DNA of 64,000 bases, taken from contig NC_092029.1 of assembly GCF_042242105.1 (NCBI RefSeq), positions 14,184,885 through 14,248,884 of the forward strand, read 5' to 3'. Numbering within the stretch: position 1 is the stretch's first letter; the number at the start of each line of letters is the position of its first letter. The DNA comes from Pempheris klunzingeri (lineage: Eukaryota > Chordata > Actinopteri > Acropomatiformes > Pempheridae). This document shows, one piece after another, positions 25,601 through 35,755 of the stretch. A model generated the notes under the pieces. It was not told where the DNA came from. It searched no databases and saw only the letters and a list, made by a program, of their open reading frames with translations. Made by a program: the position numbers and the translations under genes.

Positions 25601-26798
25601 GGCGTCCAACCTGGGCATCCAGGATACCTGCGGTGTCCACAATCTGCACGGCATGCCTGGCATCCTGGGCGGGTTGGCTGGTATTCTGGCTGTGGCTTTG
25701 GGGAAAAAAGAGTAAGGGCCATTTTACTCACCACAAATCTTACATACACATATAATAATATATAGACACCACTTTATTAGGCACACCTACATTAAGGTCA
25801 TAGTTAGTGATAGTGTTGTACTGGACTACATTTTATTCACATATACATATTACAATTACAATACAAAGGTGAAGATTATAAACTTTAATTAATGTAGATG
25901 CTATTTCAGGCTGATGTTTTGGACAGCAGGTGTACCTAATATAGCGTCCACTGAGTATATACACAGACACACACACAGACACACACACACACACGTTGTA
26001 ACTTCAAAGTCATTTTGTTCTGAAGTTGAAATGTCAGCTCTAACATTTCTGTCTTTCCTCTTCCTCCTCTTCAGTGGTGAAGCTGCCATGCAAGCTGCTG
26101 CCTTGGCTTCATCCCTCGGGTTCGCTTTGGTTGGAGGTGCCATTACAGGTGGGTGGGGGTGCAAAATGGCACCATGAATGTGATGCATAACAGTTAAATT
26201 CTTGATCACAAGGTTTGTCCTTCAGTGCAAAGGCCAGGGCTCTTATGATTTAGCAGAAGGCCAACATCTGAGTGACCAAACAATTCATTTTCTTCTTCAA
26301 GGTCTAATAATGAAGTTGCCGTTCTGGGGACAGCCTCCAGATCAGAACTGCTTCGATGACTCTATTTATTGGGAGGTAAGAAATCCCATTCCTCATAAAT
26401 ATCATCTCTAGTTTTCAACTGTCAAGCATCACAAGTAGCCCGTATTTTTTATGTTATTAATTTAATGGTTTTGAGGTCATTTTAGATGGATGTGATTCAC
26501 TGCATCAGTATAATTGTGAGACAGGCTTCCATTCATAGAAAAGCGTTCTTGCTGTGATCATTTCGACTCGCTGGTAATCCTTGTTTTATCCAGTAAACTC
26601 CACCTAGGTGGTACAGCATGAAGCCAATAATTGTTTGGCATGCATATCATGTACACCCCCATGTCTTATTCAGGTCTCTTTCATGATGCCACAGACATGT
26701 AATTTGAGCTGCATTTTTTCCAGGTTCCTGAGGAGGAGGACGAGAATGAGGAGAGCTTGGCTCACGCCGATCACTCAAAGAACAAAGCAGAGGTTTAA
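19650..26798 (+). CDS. rhag: Rh-associated glycoprotein, ammonia/CO2 channel (10 exons)
   Basis: Exons: 19650-19827, 23541-23724, 23899-24049, 24189-24336, 24637-24803, 24904-25041, 25593-25711, 26075-26148, 26302-26375, 26724-26798; 1308 nt, 435 codons plus stop (human RHAG is 409 residues). All junctions have GT-AG sites and matching phases. It is RHAG rather than RHBG/RHCG because of [39 protein letters not shown] and [10 protein letters not shown]. Channel residues by alignment with RhCG are present: Phe gates F127 and F232, D174, and the twin histidines H182 ([10 protein letters not shown]) and H341 (NLHGMPG). A sequon at N46 (NET) sits in the first extracellular loop, as in human. The protein forms a 12-helix trimeric channel for NH3 (and probably CO2) in red-cell and, in fish, gill pillar-cell membranes. 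Met8 could also initiate; Met1 has A at -3. The acidic C-tail (EEEDENEE) differs from human. Confidence 0.96.
19828..23540 (+). other. rhag intron 1 (3.7 kb)
   Basis: The longest rhag intron, gtaagt donor and tcctccag acceptor. It holds a T-run at 20427-20440 and a family-A dispersed repeat at about 22540-22700. No coding exon or RNA gene recognised. Confidence 0.85.
22540..22700 (+). repeat. Dispersed repeat family A, copy 3
   Basis: Contains GCAGCTGGTTAGTTTAGTTT, corresponding to the family's AGCTTAGC core. It ends GATGTCAAACTATTCCTTTA, the terminal segment I recall for this teleost repeat. The central part (GGAAACAGCTAGCC) is missing or diverged. Confidence 0.6.
25095..25400 (+). repeat. 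Dispersed repeat family C copy in rhag intron 6
   Basis: TTTTGGACTGTTGGTTGGAA, ACAAGACATTCGAAAATGTC and ACGATTAATCAAGAAAATAA follow the order of a common teleost repeat. Other copies lie at 31505-31590, 39690-40000, 40405-40530 and 50255-50510. Confidence 0.65.
25759..25961. mobile_element. MITE-like DNA transposon with terminal inverted repeats (rhag intron 7)
   Basis: Left end ACTTTATTAGGCACACCT and right end AGGTGTACCTAATATAGCGT are inverted complements with few mismatches. The outer flanks TATATAGACACC and ACTGAGTATATA extend the match to about 30 bases. The 203-base element has no coding capacity. The ends match a widespread teleost DNA transposon recalled as ending in TTTATTAGGTACACCT. 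A (CA)n tract follows directly at 25962-25994. Confidence 0.75.
25962..25994. repeat. (CA)n microsatellite, imperfect
   Basis: CACAGACACACACACAGACA followed by CA dinucleotides, immediately 3' of the MITE. Confidence 0.85.
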
Positions 26799-28200
26799 AT
26801 ATCTGCCCATCGTCCGCTGAGCTAGAAATGAAGAAGTAGAGGATCATAAATCAGCTACACCATCTCCACATATCTCAGTTTACCAGTTATATTGATGTGA
26901 TTTAAAAAGAAACGAGACAATTTACTTAACTCATTGATACAAAAACAGACTGTTTAAGTCCATTTTGAAACCATTTTGTGAGCAAAGACATCTACATGTG
27001 ATGTATTGTTTACAGTACAGTACAGTATAAATTTGTAATTAGGAATGGCAGAGACTCCAAAATAAGCATGAGGCATTTTATTGTAACAATTGTTAACGCG
27101 TTGGTTAATCCAATTTACATTAAGAAGAAACCTCTTTAAGAATTTGAAAGGAGACCTTCAGGGATTTTTTTTTTTTTACACTGAATATTGTGATCAATAT
27201 TTCTTTAGCAGTCATGAGCCACTGTGGGAACGCAGTGGGTCACACCATAGAATCATCACCACTGATACACAACTACTTCCATAAACTTTTTCTTCATTTC
27301 TATTTTTATACTATAAAAAGCATAAAGGCATCTTTTAAGATATATAGTATAGTGTGTATTTCTCTTCATACATTCTTTTTGTATTTCCATACACGTGGCG
27401 TATGTGTTTCTGCTGAGGCTCAGGTCAAACCGAGGAGTCAAACCTGCTCTGATCTGCTGCTTCACGTCACCTCACTGGAGCCCAGTCCTTGTGCAAGGAG
27501 TAGGAGTCAGACTGTGTGAAACCGGCACTGAAGCTCCGACATGGGCAGGGATAGTCGCACGACATGTTGTAACTAATGAACCTCTGCGGTGCTTATCTCC
27601 CGCTGCTTACAGTCATTTTCTATCTATCTATCTGAGGGCAGCTGCACAGTTTCTTTAATGCATTTAGCATTAGACTGGCTGTCACTGGGCAAATTAAGTT
27701 CTTTATTTTGTTTTCTATTTACATCCATTGTACTCTTACATGTACATACAGTTTATCTCTTAGATGATTCGACATGGTCAGTTTTATCGAGTCCTTGTAA
27801 GATTAAAAAAGAGCAACTAGTACTGAGTATTTTTGAGATATCTTTAAAAGAATTCAACAGGAATCTACAAACTGATAATTAGAAAGGTCTGGCATTTACA
27901 TGAGGTGCAAATGTGACAATGAACTTTCTGTTTTTACCATTCCATTATTTGCATCAGTTGGCATTTTTATACCTGATGTCTCTATAAGTAAGTTACTGTT
28001 GGATTATTTTTCTTTTGCAAGGCTAGTTTAACTTGACTACACACACACTTAATCAATGATATTTTGGTTTGTCAAATGATTTATGATGCCCAGGACACCG
28101 AAACACATCAAGATTTTGTATTTTTATACAGTGGGCATGCGCTCCTATTTGTATAATATACTAATACTGTCATAATAAATATGGTTTTGTACAACACCTG
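26799..28200 (+). other. rhag: Probable rhag 3' UTR
   Basis: AT-rich sequence without coding potential after the rhag stop codon. It ends near AATAAA at 28174-28179, the most plausible poly(A) signal before the LINE. It includes a short (TATC)n tract at 27620-27633 and a T-run at 27169-27177. An earlier cleavage site is possible. Confidence 0.5.
28174..28179 (+). terminator. rhag: Candidate poly(A) signal of rhag
   Basis: AATAAA followed by a T/GT-rich stretch (GTTTTTATGTGTGTTTTTGT) about 20 bases later, a good downstream element. Its distance of 1.4 kb from the stop is plausible for a vertebrate 3' UTR. Confidence 0.5.
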
Positions 28201-28375
28201 TTTTTATGTGTGTTTTTGTGGTAGCAAACTTACAGTGATTTGAGATCCATTTCATTATAACTTGACACAGTTAAGTCAGAATCAAAGATTGATACTTGTG
28301 TTACATCAGCTGATGTTCATGCCACTGACTGATGATTCCCTGACTTTTGATCTAGCGACAGGGCAGGTGGAGCAT

Positions 28376-29745
28376 TTTAGACTTTAGACTTTAGACTTTA
28401 GACTTCTTTATTTTATCCCCCATAGGGGGAAATTTTCTTGTTACAGCAGCAACAATATAAACAGGGACAGTGAAAGAAACAAAGCAATAGAAAAGACAAA
28501 AAATAGCAAATATAAATATAAATATAAATATAAATATAAATATGGATATAAATATATGGATTGTGATGAAATGAAATAAAATATTTACACCATAGGATAT
28601 TACACTGTAGACAGGAATGGAATGGCATGGATGGTAGGCAGTATATTAACCTCAGCCAGTGATGCTGGTGTTAAAGAGTCTGATGGCTGATGGGAGAAAT
28701 GACCTGCGGTAGCGTTCCTTCTTGCAGGGTGGGTGCCTCAGCCTGCTGCTGAAAGAGCTGCTGAGGGCCCCCACATTCTCATGCAGGGGGTGAGAGGGGT
28801 TGTCCATGATGGACTTGAGTTTTGTTAGTGTCCTCCTCTCACCCACCTCCTCTATGGAGTCCAGGGAGCAGTCCAGGACAGAAGCGGCCCTCCTGACCAG
28901 TCTGTTCAGTCTCTTTCTGTCCCTCTCTGTGCTCCCTCCTCCCCAGCAGACCACTGCATAGAGGACTGCAGACGCCACCACAGAGTCATAAAAAGTCCTG
29001 AGCAGAGTCCTGCACACTCCAAAGGACCTCAGTCTCCTCAGCAGGTGGAGACGACTTTGGCCCTTCTTGTACAGGACGTCTGTGTTGTGAGACCAGTCCA
29101 GTTTGTTGTTGAGGTGAACACCCAGGTATCTGAAGGTCTCCACCCTCTCAATGTCCAGTCCCTGGATGTTCACCGGTGCAGTCTGGGATGTCTTCCTGCG
29201 GAAGTCAATCACCATCTCCTTTGTCTTGCTGGTGTTGAGCTGAAGATGGTTTAGCTCACACCAGTCAACGAAGTTGGAGACGACCTCCCGGTACTCCTGT
29301 TCGTCCCCCTCTGACACACACCCTACGATGGCTGTGTCATCGGAGAACTTCTGGAGGTGACAGCTCCCAGAGTTGTAACTGAAGTCCGAGGTGTACAGGG
29401 TGAAGAGGAAGGGGGAGAGTACTGTCCCCTGTGGGGTCCCTGTGCTGCAGACCACCATGTCAGACACACAGTCCTGGAGCCTCACGTACTGCGGTCTGTT
29501 GGTGAGATAGTCTGTTGTCCATGCAGCCAGGTGACAGTCCACTCCCGCTCTTTCCAGCTTCACCCTGAGCAGTGACGGCTGGATGGTGTTGAATGCACTG
29601 GAGAAGTCAAAGAACATGACCCTCACAGTGCTGCCGGTGTTCTCCAGGTGAGTCAGGGATCTGTGAAGCAGGTAGATGACTGCATCATCCACTCCAGTGC
29701 TCGGTTGGTAGGCAAACTGCAGTGGATCCAGATGTGGGCTCACTT
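28376..29745 (-). mobile_element. Rex1/Babar-like non-LTR retrotransposon, 5'-truncated
   Basis: On the minus strand this runs from a truncated 5' end near 29745, through the C-terminal half of ORF2, to a 3' tail at 28376-28407 made of TTTAGAC tandem units. The 3' UTR also holds AAATAT tandem repeats (28503-28553). Terminal heptamer repeats without poly(A) are typical of the CR1/L2/Rex1 group. Beyond the left end is rhag flanking DNA; beyond the right end is a family-D dispersed repeat, into which the LINE probably inserted. Confidence 0.85.
28652..29742 (-). pseudogene. Reverse transcriptase fragment of the Rex1-like LINE
   Basis: About 363 codons are open in one frame. They cover the RT palm and thumb: LQFAYQPSTGVDDAVIYLLH, MFFDFSSAFNTI, STGTPQGTVLSPFLFTLYTS and the catalytic KFSDDTAIVG (F-S-D-D in place of Y-x-D-D). 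The C-terminal region ends at SAIRLFNTSITG, the usual end of these ORF2s. The open frame extends upstream to 29842, but those residues come from other DNA. The endonuclease domain and the N-terminal half of the RT are absent, so the copy cannot be autonomous. The absence of internal stops suggests fairly recent insertion. Confidence 0.93.
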
Positions 29746-30300
29746 TTTGTGGTTTTGAGTGAAATATCTCAACAACTATTGGAGGGATTGCCATAACTTT
29801 GGTGATCCAATGATTTTTCCTCTTGCACCACCAGCAGGACAAAAATGTAATTGATACTTTAGTTTATGATCTAACACCTGACAAACAAATGACACACCCA
29901 TAAGCATCAGCTGTCCTTTCTTTTTAACTTTTTAACTTTCTTTCTTGTTTTCAGTAGCATCCTCGTAATGTGATGCAATGACTCCAAATCAACACCAGTA
30001 ATTATCACTAAACTGTATTAATAGTAGACAAGTCTTGGATTTTAGTGCTTCTTCTGTCTTTATATTTATATTTTAATAGAAAATGTATCACTGCATTTGA
30101 CGACCTAAACTGTTCAAATGTTTGCGTATTATGTGAAAACTGATAATGGTCGACATTGTCAGGATTTCAAACGGTGAAATATCTATGTTTACATATCGGT
30201 CATACTTATTTAGCAAATGTAGCATGCTAACACAATGCTAACATAGGATGGCATCACCATGGTTACATTAGTGTTAGCAGACTAGTTCGCTGTGTACTAG
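29746..30300 (-). repeat. Dispersed repeat family D, copy 1 (reverse orientation)
   Basis: ATCTCAACAACTATTGGAGG and CTTTGGTGATCC mark one end; the TAGCATGCTAAC motif near 30224 marks the other. Copies at 51190-51400, 52160-52345 and 55050-55400 carry the same landmarks in the opposite order and strand. The repeat is a common teleost family by memory. Confidence 0.6.
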
Positions 30301-30699
30301 TGTTAGCAGACTGCTAGTTGTGAACACATTAGCTTTTAACTCACAGTACCACTTCATTAATAGGGGTGGGCATTAGAAAAGTCCTTAGTTAAGAAGTTAA
30401 CTGTATCTAGTACATTTTCGTTTACTTTAAACTTAAATACCTGGTTTAAACGTTGTGGAGCGCTCTTCACTGACAGATGCTATCCTTCACCAGCGGGGAG
30501 GCGCTGTGTTCTCTGGCGCTCCATTGTTTTGAATTTAGCTAACCGCGGTGCATCATGGGATACAAAATGTCTCCCAAGAGCGCTGGCTAATTCCTGCTTA
30601 CAAGAGATAACTGCGAATAAATACATATGTTTTGCCAGTTTTAGCGGTTGTAGTGTCGGTATTATACATCTGATATATTAACCGCATTGTGCCGTCGCC

Positions 30700-33600
30700 A
30701 TGGTGAGTACAGAGCCTCTTTTTCTTCTGGAATTAGATTTTTTAAGTGTTTAAAGAGCGTTTTAGCATTAGCTTTAGTAAATGTAGCCCTGGTCACGTTA
30801 AGAACCACAGAGAGGACAATCAACGTCTTTAATTAAAAGTGTCTTAATAAAGCTGCAGTTGTAGGCTACTTGTTTTGAACATACAGGTGTAGTTTTATCG
30901 TGTGCATCTCCATCAGCTTACTCCTTCTTCCCGGAGCTCAGATCACGTTTCAGTGAAAACCTCTCCCGTCACACACAAATACATCTGGCATGAATGTTTC
31001 TCTTTGCTTCTAGTCAACGCGAGCGGAGTCCAGAGTGTCCAGCTCCACCTCCAGAACAGAAAAAAGGAGGAGATCGCGCAGCAGAGGCAAGACAGTATAT
31101 AAAGCAGACACATGAAACTTCCAGTCACATGGAATACTTCACTATTTTATAGCCGCAGCCCCTGTTTTACTTTTGTTTTTCATTTTCAGACTGCACAGAT
31201 AACTGCTGACAGTGTAGACCACATTTAGTCATGTTTTTATTTGTGTAGTCCAGAATGACAAATTACAAATATGTCTAAAGGGACTTTACAATGTGAACAG
31301 CTCACAACACCTTCTATCCATAGATTGTCTTTTCAGATAATGTAAAACTCCCCACCAAATAAACTTTCAACAGGGGAAAAGTAGAGGAAACCTCAGAAGA
31401 AGCAGCCGAGGGGGAGGGTCCCTCCATTGCAGACATGCAATAGAAGCTGTGGAAGAAAAGCAAAAAAGTGTGAAAAAATGCCAAACGCTCTCTGCTGCCA
31501 GTCATCAAATGAGAAGATGTGCTGCTTTTCCTTGTCACATATCACAGTAAACTGAATATCTTTATGCTGCTGTGGTTGTGAATGAACACAGCAACCGTGA
31601 TGATGTAAAAGCTGCTGCAAGTACAATATCTGGTTAATAATGTCAGTAAAATGGCCTACATTGTGTTAAGTACAGTTTGTTTGCAAAACTTTTATTCGCC
31701 ATGGAAAAATGAATCAGTCAATCTAAAAAAATAACTGAAGTCTTGTTTCAGAGGCAACATCACAGATAATACAGACTTCTTTTTCTGTACAGAAGGAGGC
31801 AAAGGACCATGCAGATAGATGGATAAGAAAAGCTTAAAGCTAGTCTACAGTGTCTGATTTATGGGTGATAATACTGTATATTGGTGTTATTGTTTTTCTG
31901 TTTTCATTTAATGAGACCTTACTATCAACATTTTTGCAATTACAAACGGAGGTTGATCTTTGTGTGTCTGCCTTCTGTTATTTTTAGGAAGAGAAAAAAG
32001 CAAGCGGAAACGCAGCCGTAGTAGATCTTCCTCGTCGTCCTCTTCTAGTTCGTCGTCATCATCATCGTCATCATCGTCTTCTTCTTCTTCTTCGTCATCG
32101 TCCTCCTCTTCATCGGGTTCATCACACTCATCCAGCCGCAGTCGGAGTAGCTCGAGCAGTAGCGGTAAGTGTATCATTAGAGTCTGAATGCATCTAAGAG
32201 TCTTTGGCTGTTAAACATTTCAGTTCAATTGAGGGCCATGTGCTGAACTTGGATACTTTATGGCACCGACCAAATTGCATTGATATAATCGAGTATCAAA
32301 AAATACCTTCTCCTTCATTGCTAAATTTTGATACAGACAGAGGAGTTAATCTCAGTGAGCCAATAAACATGTAGCAGGTTTGAACCAGGACATAATAATT
32401 CTGGTGAATGGCTGACGTGGTAGCAGCATGCAGGAAAAACACAGGTTATTCATGTCCTGCTGGTTGGCCAATTGCTGCAGTGCTGCACTGCACACCACCC
32501 CAGCTGGGTGCACACTAGCGAGCACCGTCTCAACATCAAGCTGCTAACCTTCATTAGCACTGTTTTCTCTGGTAACCCTGTTAGGGCAGCTTGTTTGTGA
32601 TGGGGCAGAGGAGGTAGAGCAGTCGTCTGGTATCTTAAGGTTCCCAGTTAAATACTTTTTATACATTTTTATTTATTGATATGACATGAACAGACAACTT
32701 CAACTTGTGGTGGTTAGGTTTGTTTTTTATGCTGTGCTGCGAAAGAGTTGACACAGACAACTTAAGTTAAATCACTTTGTTATTTTTTATATTATGAAAC
32801 TGTTTTTGAGTGTATAAAAATGCCAATGAGCTGAAAAATAAAATATAACAGTTGGACAGTAATGTGTAATACAAGTTCCTTTTTCAAGTTCCTAGTTTTT
32901 ATGGTTTTTTTCCTATAAGGGGCTTTGTAATATTATGCTCAATTTCTTATCACCACTTAAGTGCCAATATTGCTAAATTAATTCAATGTGTTCTTGTTGT
33001 TTTAGACTCTCGCAGTAAATCCAGAAAGCAGTCTAAGAAAAGGAAAAAGGAGAAACATCACAAAAAAGTAATTTTGTGCATTTTAATCTTATGTGTTTAT
33101 AATTTCAAATGACTGAAATATTTTGTAAGTCAGTCACCGAAAACTAAGTTCGACTGATTTTGTATCCTGGAGCAGAAAGGGAAGAAAGAGAAGCGACATA
33201 AACGTAAAAAAGACAAGAAAGCAAAAGGAGGAGAAGAAAACTCGGGACCTGTCCAGATCTCCAAGGTAACTGCTCGTTAGGGTCCCATTACTTAACAGTT
33301 TCTTGTGGCAAAAAGAGAAGCTTTTCGATCCCAGAGATCACTTTGTTTAATTTATTCATGTTGTTCCTTGGCTGTTTCACTTGTAGCCACAGACTAATTA
33401 TATAATCTTGTCAATCAAATTATTTTTTTGTATTCTAGCCCCCTAGAACTTACATTTGTTTTTCTTTCAGTACTTGAAGGACCGGAAAAAAGGCAAGTAC
33501 AGCATGATTTCAGGGAAGAAAATAAAGATGAAAGTAAAGAAGTCAAAGAAAGATAAACAGGTAATCTCACCTTTTTTGCTTTCAAGTAAGGAACCAAGTG

Positions 33601-33720
33601 TGCCTTTATAGTTTGTGGCTGGTTTGTTACTTGTCTTGACTCACACATGTCTTTTTTTTAATGTTACAGCGGGATAAAAATCGAGCAGAGCTTCTTGAGT
33701 TTTTGAACTCTACTCTGTGA
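30700..33720 (+). CDS. Unnamed Ser/Arg-rich, Lys-rich small nuclear-type protein (7 exons)
   Basis: Exons: 30700-30702 (only the ATG), 31014-31086, 31988-32164, 33006-33067, 33176-33265, 33471-33560, 33670-33720; 546 nt, 181 codons plus stop. Residues about 2-30 are Arg/Ser-rich (EKRRRSRSRG). Exon 3 encodes GREKSKRKRSRSR, then a long serine run and SSRSRSSSS. Exons 4-5 are almost pure Lys/Arg (KQSKKRKKEKHHKK). The end is more ordered: VQISKYLKDRKKGKYSMISG, then DKNRAELLEFLNSTL. RS and Lys-rich composition predicts a nuclear, probably splicing-associated or nucleolar protein; no RNA-binding fold is visible. I do not recognise the gene. Intron 2 must use a GC donor to keep the RS frame. The ATG-only first exon and short TATA-less upstream region suggest a housekeeping gene. 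It converges with rd3. Confidence 0.78.
31235..31450 (+). repeat. Dispersed teleost repeat (family E)
   Basis: AAAGGGACTTTACAATGTGA, CTCCCCACCAAATAAACTTT, GGAAACCTCAGAAGAAGCAG and CAGACATGCAATAGAAGCTG occur in the order of a widespread teleost repeat that I recall. No second copy was noticed in this window. Confidence 0.5.
31505..31590 (+). repeat. Dispersed repeat family C fragment
   Basis: TGTGCTGCTTTTCCTTGTCA and GTAAACTGAATATCTTTATG correspond to the start of family C. Confidence 0.55.
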
Positions 33721-35755
33721 TGCCACTGTGGATGCTAGTAGCAGTGCTCGGGCTCAGACATGTCAGCAGAACTCAGGAAACGACTCATCTTTCCCGTATA
33801 ACAGAAGGTTTTTCTGAGGAAGAGATGACGAATAAGACACACTGGGGCAGCACCGAGCCGGGTGGAGTGAAGGAGCTGCGCCACATGTTGTGAGGTGACG
33901 TGCGCTCAGAACACTAGCTACAGTTTCACCATGGTACAGCCCAGGATGCCAGTTCTTCAGCTGAGGCTGGAAGCTTTCTCGTGATATGAGAAGTGTTTAT
34001 GTTGAGCAGTGTCCTCCCAAGTTTTATCTGCGGCCAGTTAGATCAGACAATGATAAAAATTGTAATTTGACAAATCACACAGAGCTTTGGATGTCGGTGA
34101 ATTGCCAGTAATCTGTTTCTCAACTTTGCTTGTGGTTTGAACGTATAGTCGCCCCTGATTCCACAGTTTACATTGTTTGACTTTCAGTCACAGTTGGGAA
34201 AAGAGTATCAAAATTGATGCAGGAGAATCAGAAATATCATATTTTTCAAGCCACACATTTGTCTTCCTTGTCAAAACAAGGCGCCTGCATTACCCATAAT
34301 GCAACTTGACTGCTGACAGTTCAACCACAGGTTCAGGTGTGTTATGCTAATAGCGAAATGTATCCTATCCGATGAGGATCGGGCTACAGAGGTCTGATAA
34401 GCCCACTTCTCTCTAACTCCACACCCCAGAAGTAGTATTCATCTGCCCCAACCAATGCTGACTCAAGTGACATCACTTGAGGCAGTTCATCACGCAGCTT
34501 TTTGACGCAGCTGCCCGTGGAGACGCTGTGTACAACCATTCACATATGCAGTGGCTCTCTCCCCAAGACCTGAAGTACTTTTTACCTGCTGGCTGTGTCA
34601 GTCACATCAACCTTACTACATTTAGGACTACCCATACGTATACTTTTTGTAGATAACTGTTTCCACAGTAAATGTTGGATGTGGGAACCACAGTGTTATC
34701 AGTGTGTACTGATTATCATTGTTTTTAATATGTACATTTTGTTCAAAATGATGTGAGAATTGACTTGTTTGAAGATAACTGTATGTATTCAATAACATTC
34801 ATTCACTCAAACTGTGTCATGAATATTGTTTCAACATCAGTCCTTTTATTAAATTGAAATATAAAATACAATCACTGTTAGTCCCCCTGTATCAATCCAG
34901 TTGAACGCTTTCTATGGATGATGGAGAAAACGTGTTGTGTATTGTCGAATTGCGTTGTGTGGAACGGAAAAGAAACAGCAATAAACTGCTGCAAAGATTT
35001 TACTTTGAAATGTTTCACTCAAAATGGTCTTGTAACATCTACTGATCATTTCTTTAATGACGAACAGAAGGAAAGCTTTCAGATTTCTGACCTTGGGTGA
35101 TGAATTATTGTGCCAAGCGAACGTGTACTGCTAGAGAAAATGAAGCCCAGCCTGTAGATGGAGAGCATGACTCACCTGCTGAGCGATGTGAATGTGAGCA
35201 TTGACTAACACCAGTAATTCATCTCAAGGCTGAATCAGTACAGTACAGAATTTATACACAAATCTCATGCAAAACATTCTGCGATAACAGATCATTCCAC
35301 TGTGCAGCCATTTTGTGTTGCATGCTGCAACAACACCATCATATTTCAATTGTTCCTGCAACATTTAGGCTTCAAGAAAGCCTTTAAATTACATAAATAT
35401 CCCTACCGGACTACGGTAAAAAGCCTTCAATGCTTAGATGCCAACAAAACATAATATGCATCACTGTAAAAGGCATTAATCTCACGCAAAGTTGAAACTG
35501 TTTGAAGTCCAAAGAAGGGCTGTCAAGTTTCAGAAGATCTGAGGAAAAACCGCCTGGCGTTGCACTTTCAGGTGTAAAGTTTAAGCAGTAAATGGATCAA
35601 ACGCTGATTGGTCTTATACTGAAAGTAGAAGGAGGATTGTGGGAGCCATCCTGCCTCACCTGGTGCAAAGTGGACATACTGCAGCAGAGGATCATGGGTA
35701 TCAGCATCTGTGCCGCAGAGACATCCCACTGTCACTGTCCTGTGAACGCCCCACA
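33721..35755. other. Tail-to-tail region between the SR-like gene and rd3 (3' UTRs)
   Basis: About 2 kb between two convergent stop codons, with no coding exon. It probably contains both 3' UTRs. TTTATTAAA at 34845-34853 reads as ATTAAA on the plus strand and AATAAA on the minus strand. A second plus-strand AATAAA is at 34980-34985. Confidence 0.5.
34845..34853. terminator. Possible bidirectional poly(A) signal
   Basis: ATTAAA (+, 34848-34853) and AATAAA (-, 34845-34850) overlap. The site lies 1.1 kb after the SR-like stop and 0.9 kb after the rd3 stop. Use by either gene is inference. Confidence 0.35.

Larger units (their letters stand above)
31087..31987 (+). other. Predicted GC-AG intron of the SR-like gene
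   Basis: The exon ends AGCAGAG and the intron begins gcaaga, matching the strong consensus AG|GCAAG of GC-AG introns. Joining here to 31988 gives AGA GGA AGA GAA and continues in the RS frame. The nearest GT donor (31095) puts the next exon into a non-RS frame. The intron holds dispersed repeat E (31235-31450) and a family-C fragment (31505-31590). Confidence 0.7.

Noticed and set aside
19650-26798. rhcg or rhbg identity for the Rh gene
   Set aside because: The N-terminus, the RNGHEND region and [10 protein letters not shown] match RHAG, and the CRISP neighbour supports it.
29045-29575. Plus-strand frames within the LINE
   Set aside because: Antisense shadows of the reverse transcriptase.
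31095-31096. GT donor for intron 2 of the SR-like gene
   Set aside because: It joins exon 3 in a frame without the Ser/Arg pattern and breaks the phase with exon 4, while the GC donor eight bases earlier keeps both.
31908-32177. Asp/Glu-rich open frame on the minus strand
   Set aside because: It is the antisense shadow of the serine-codon run in SR-like exon 3.
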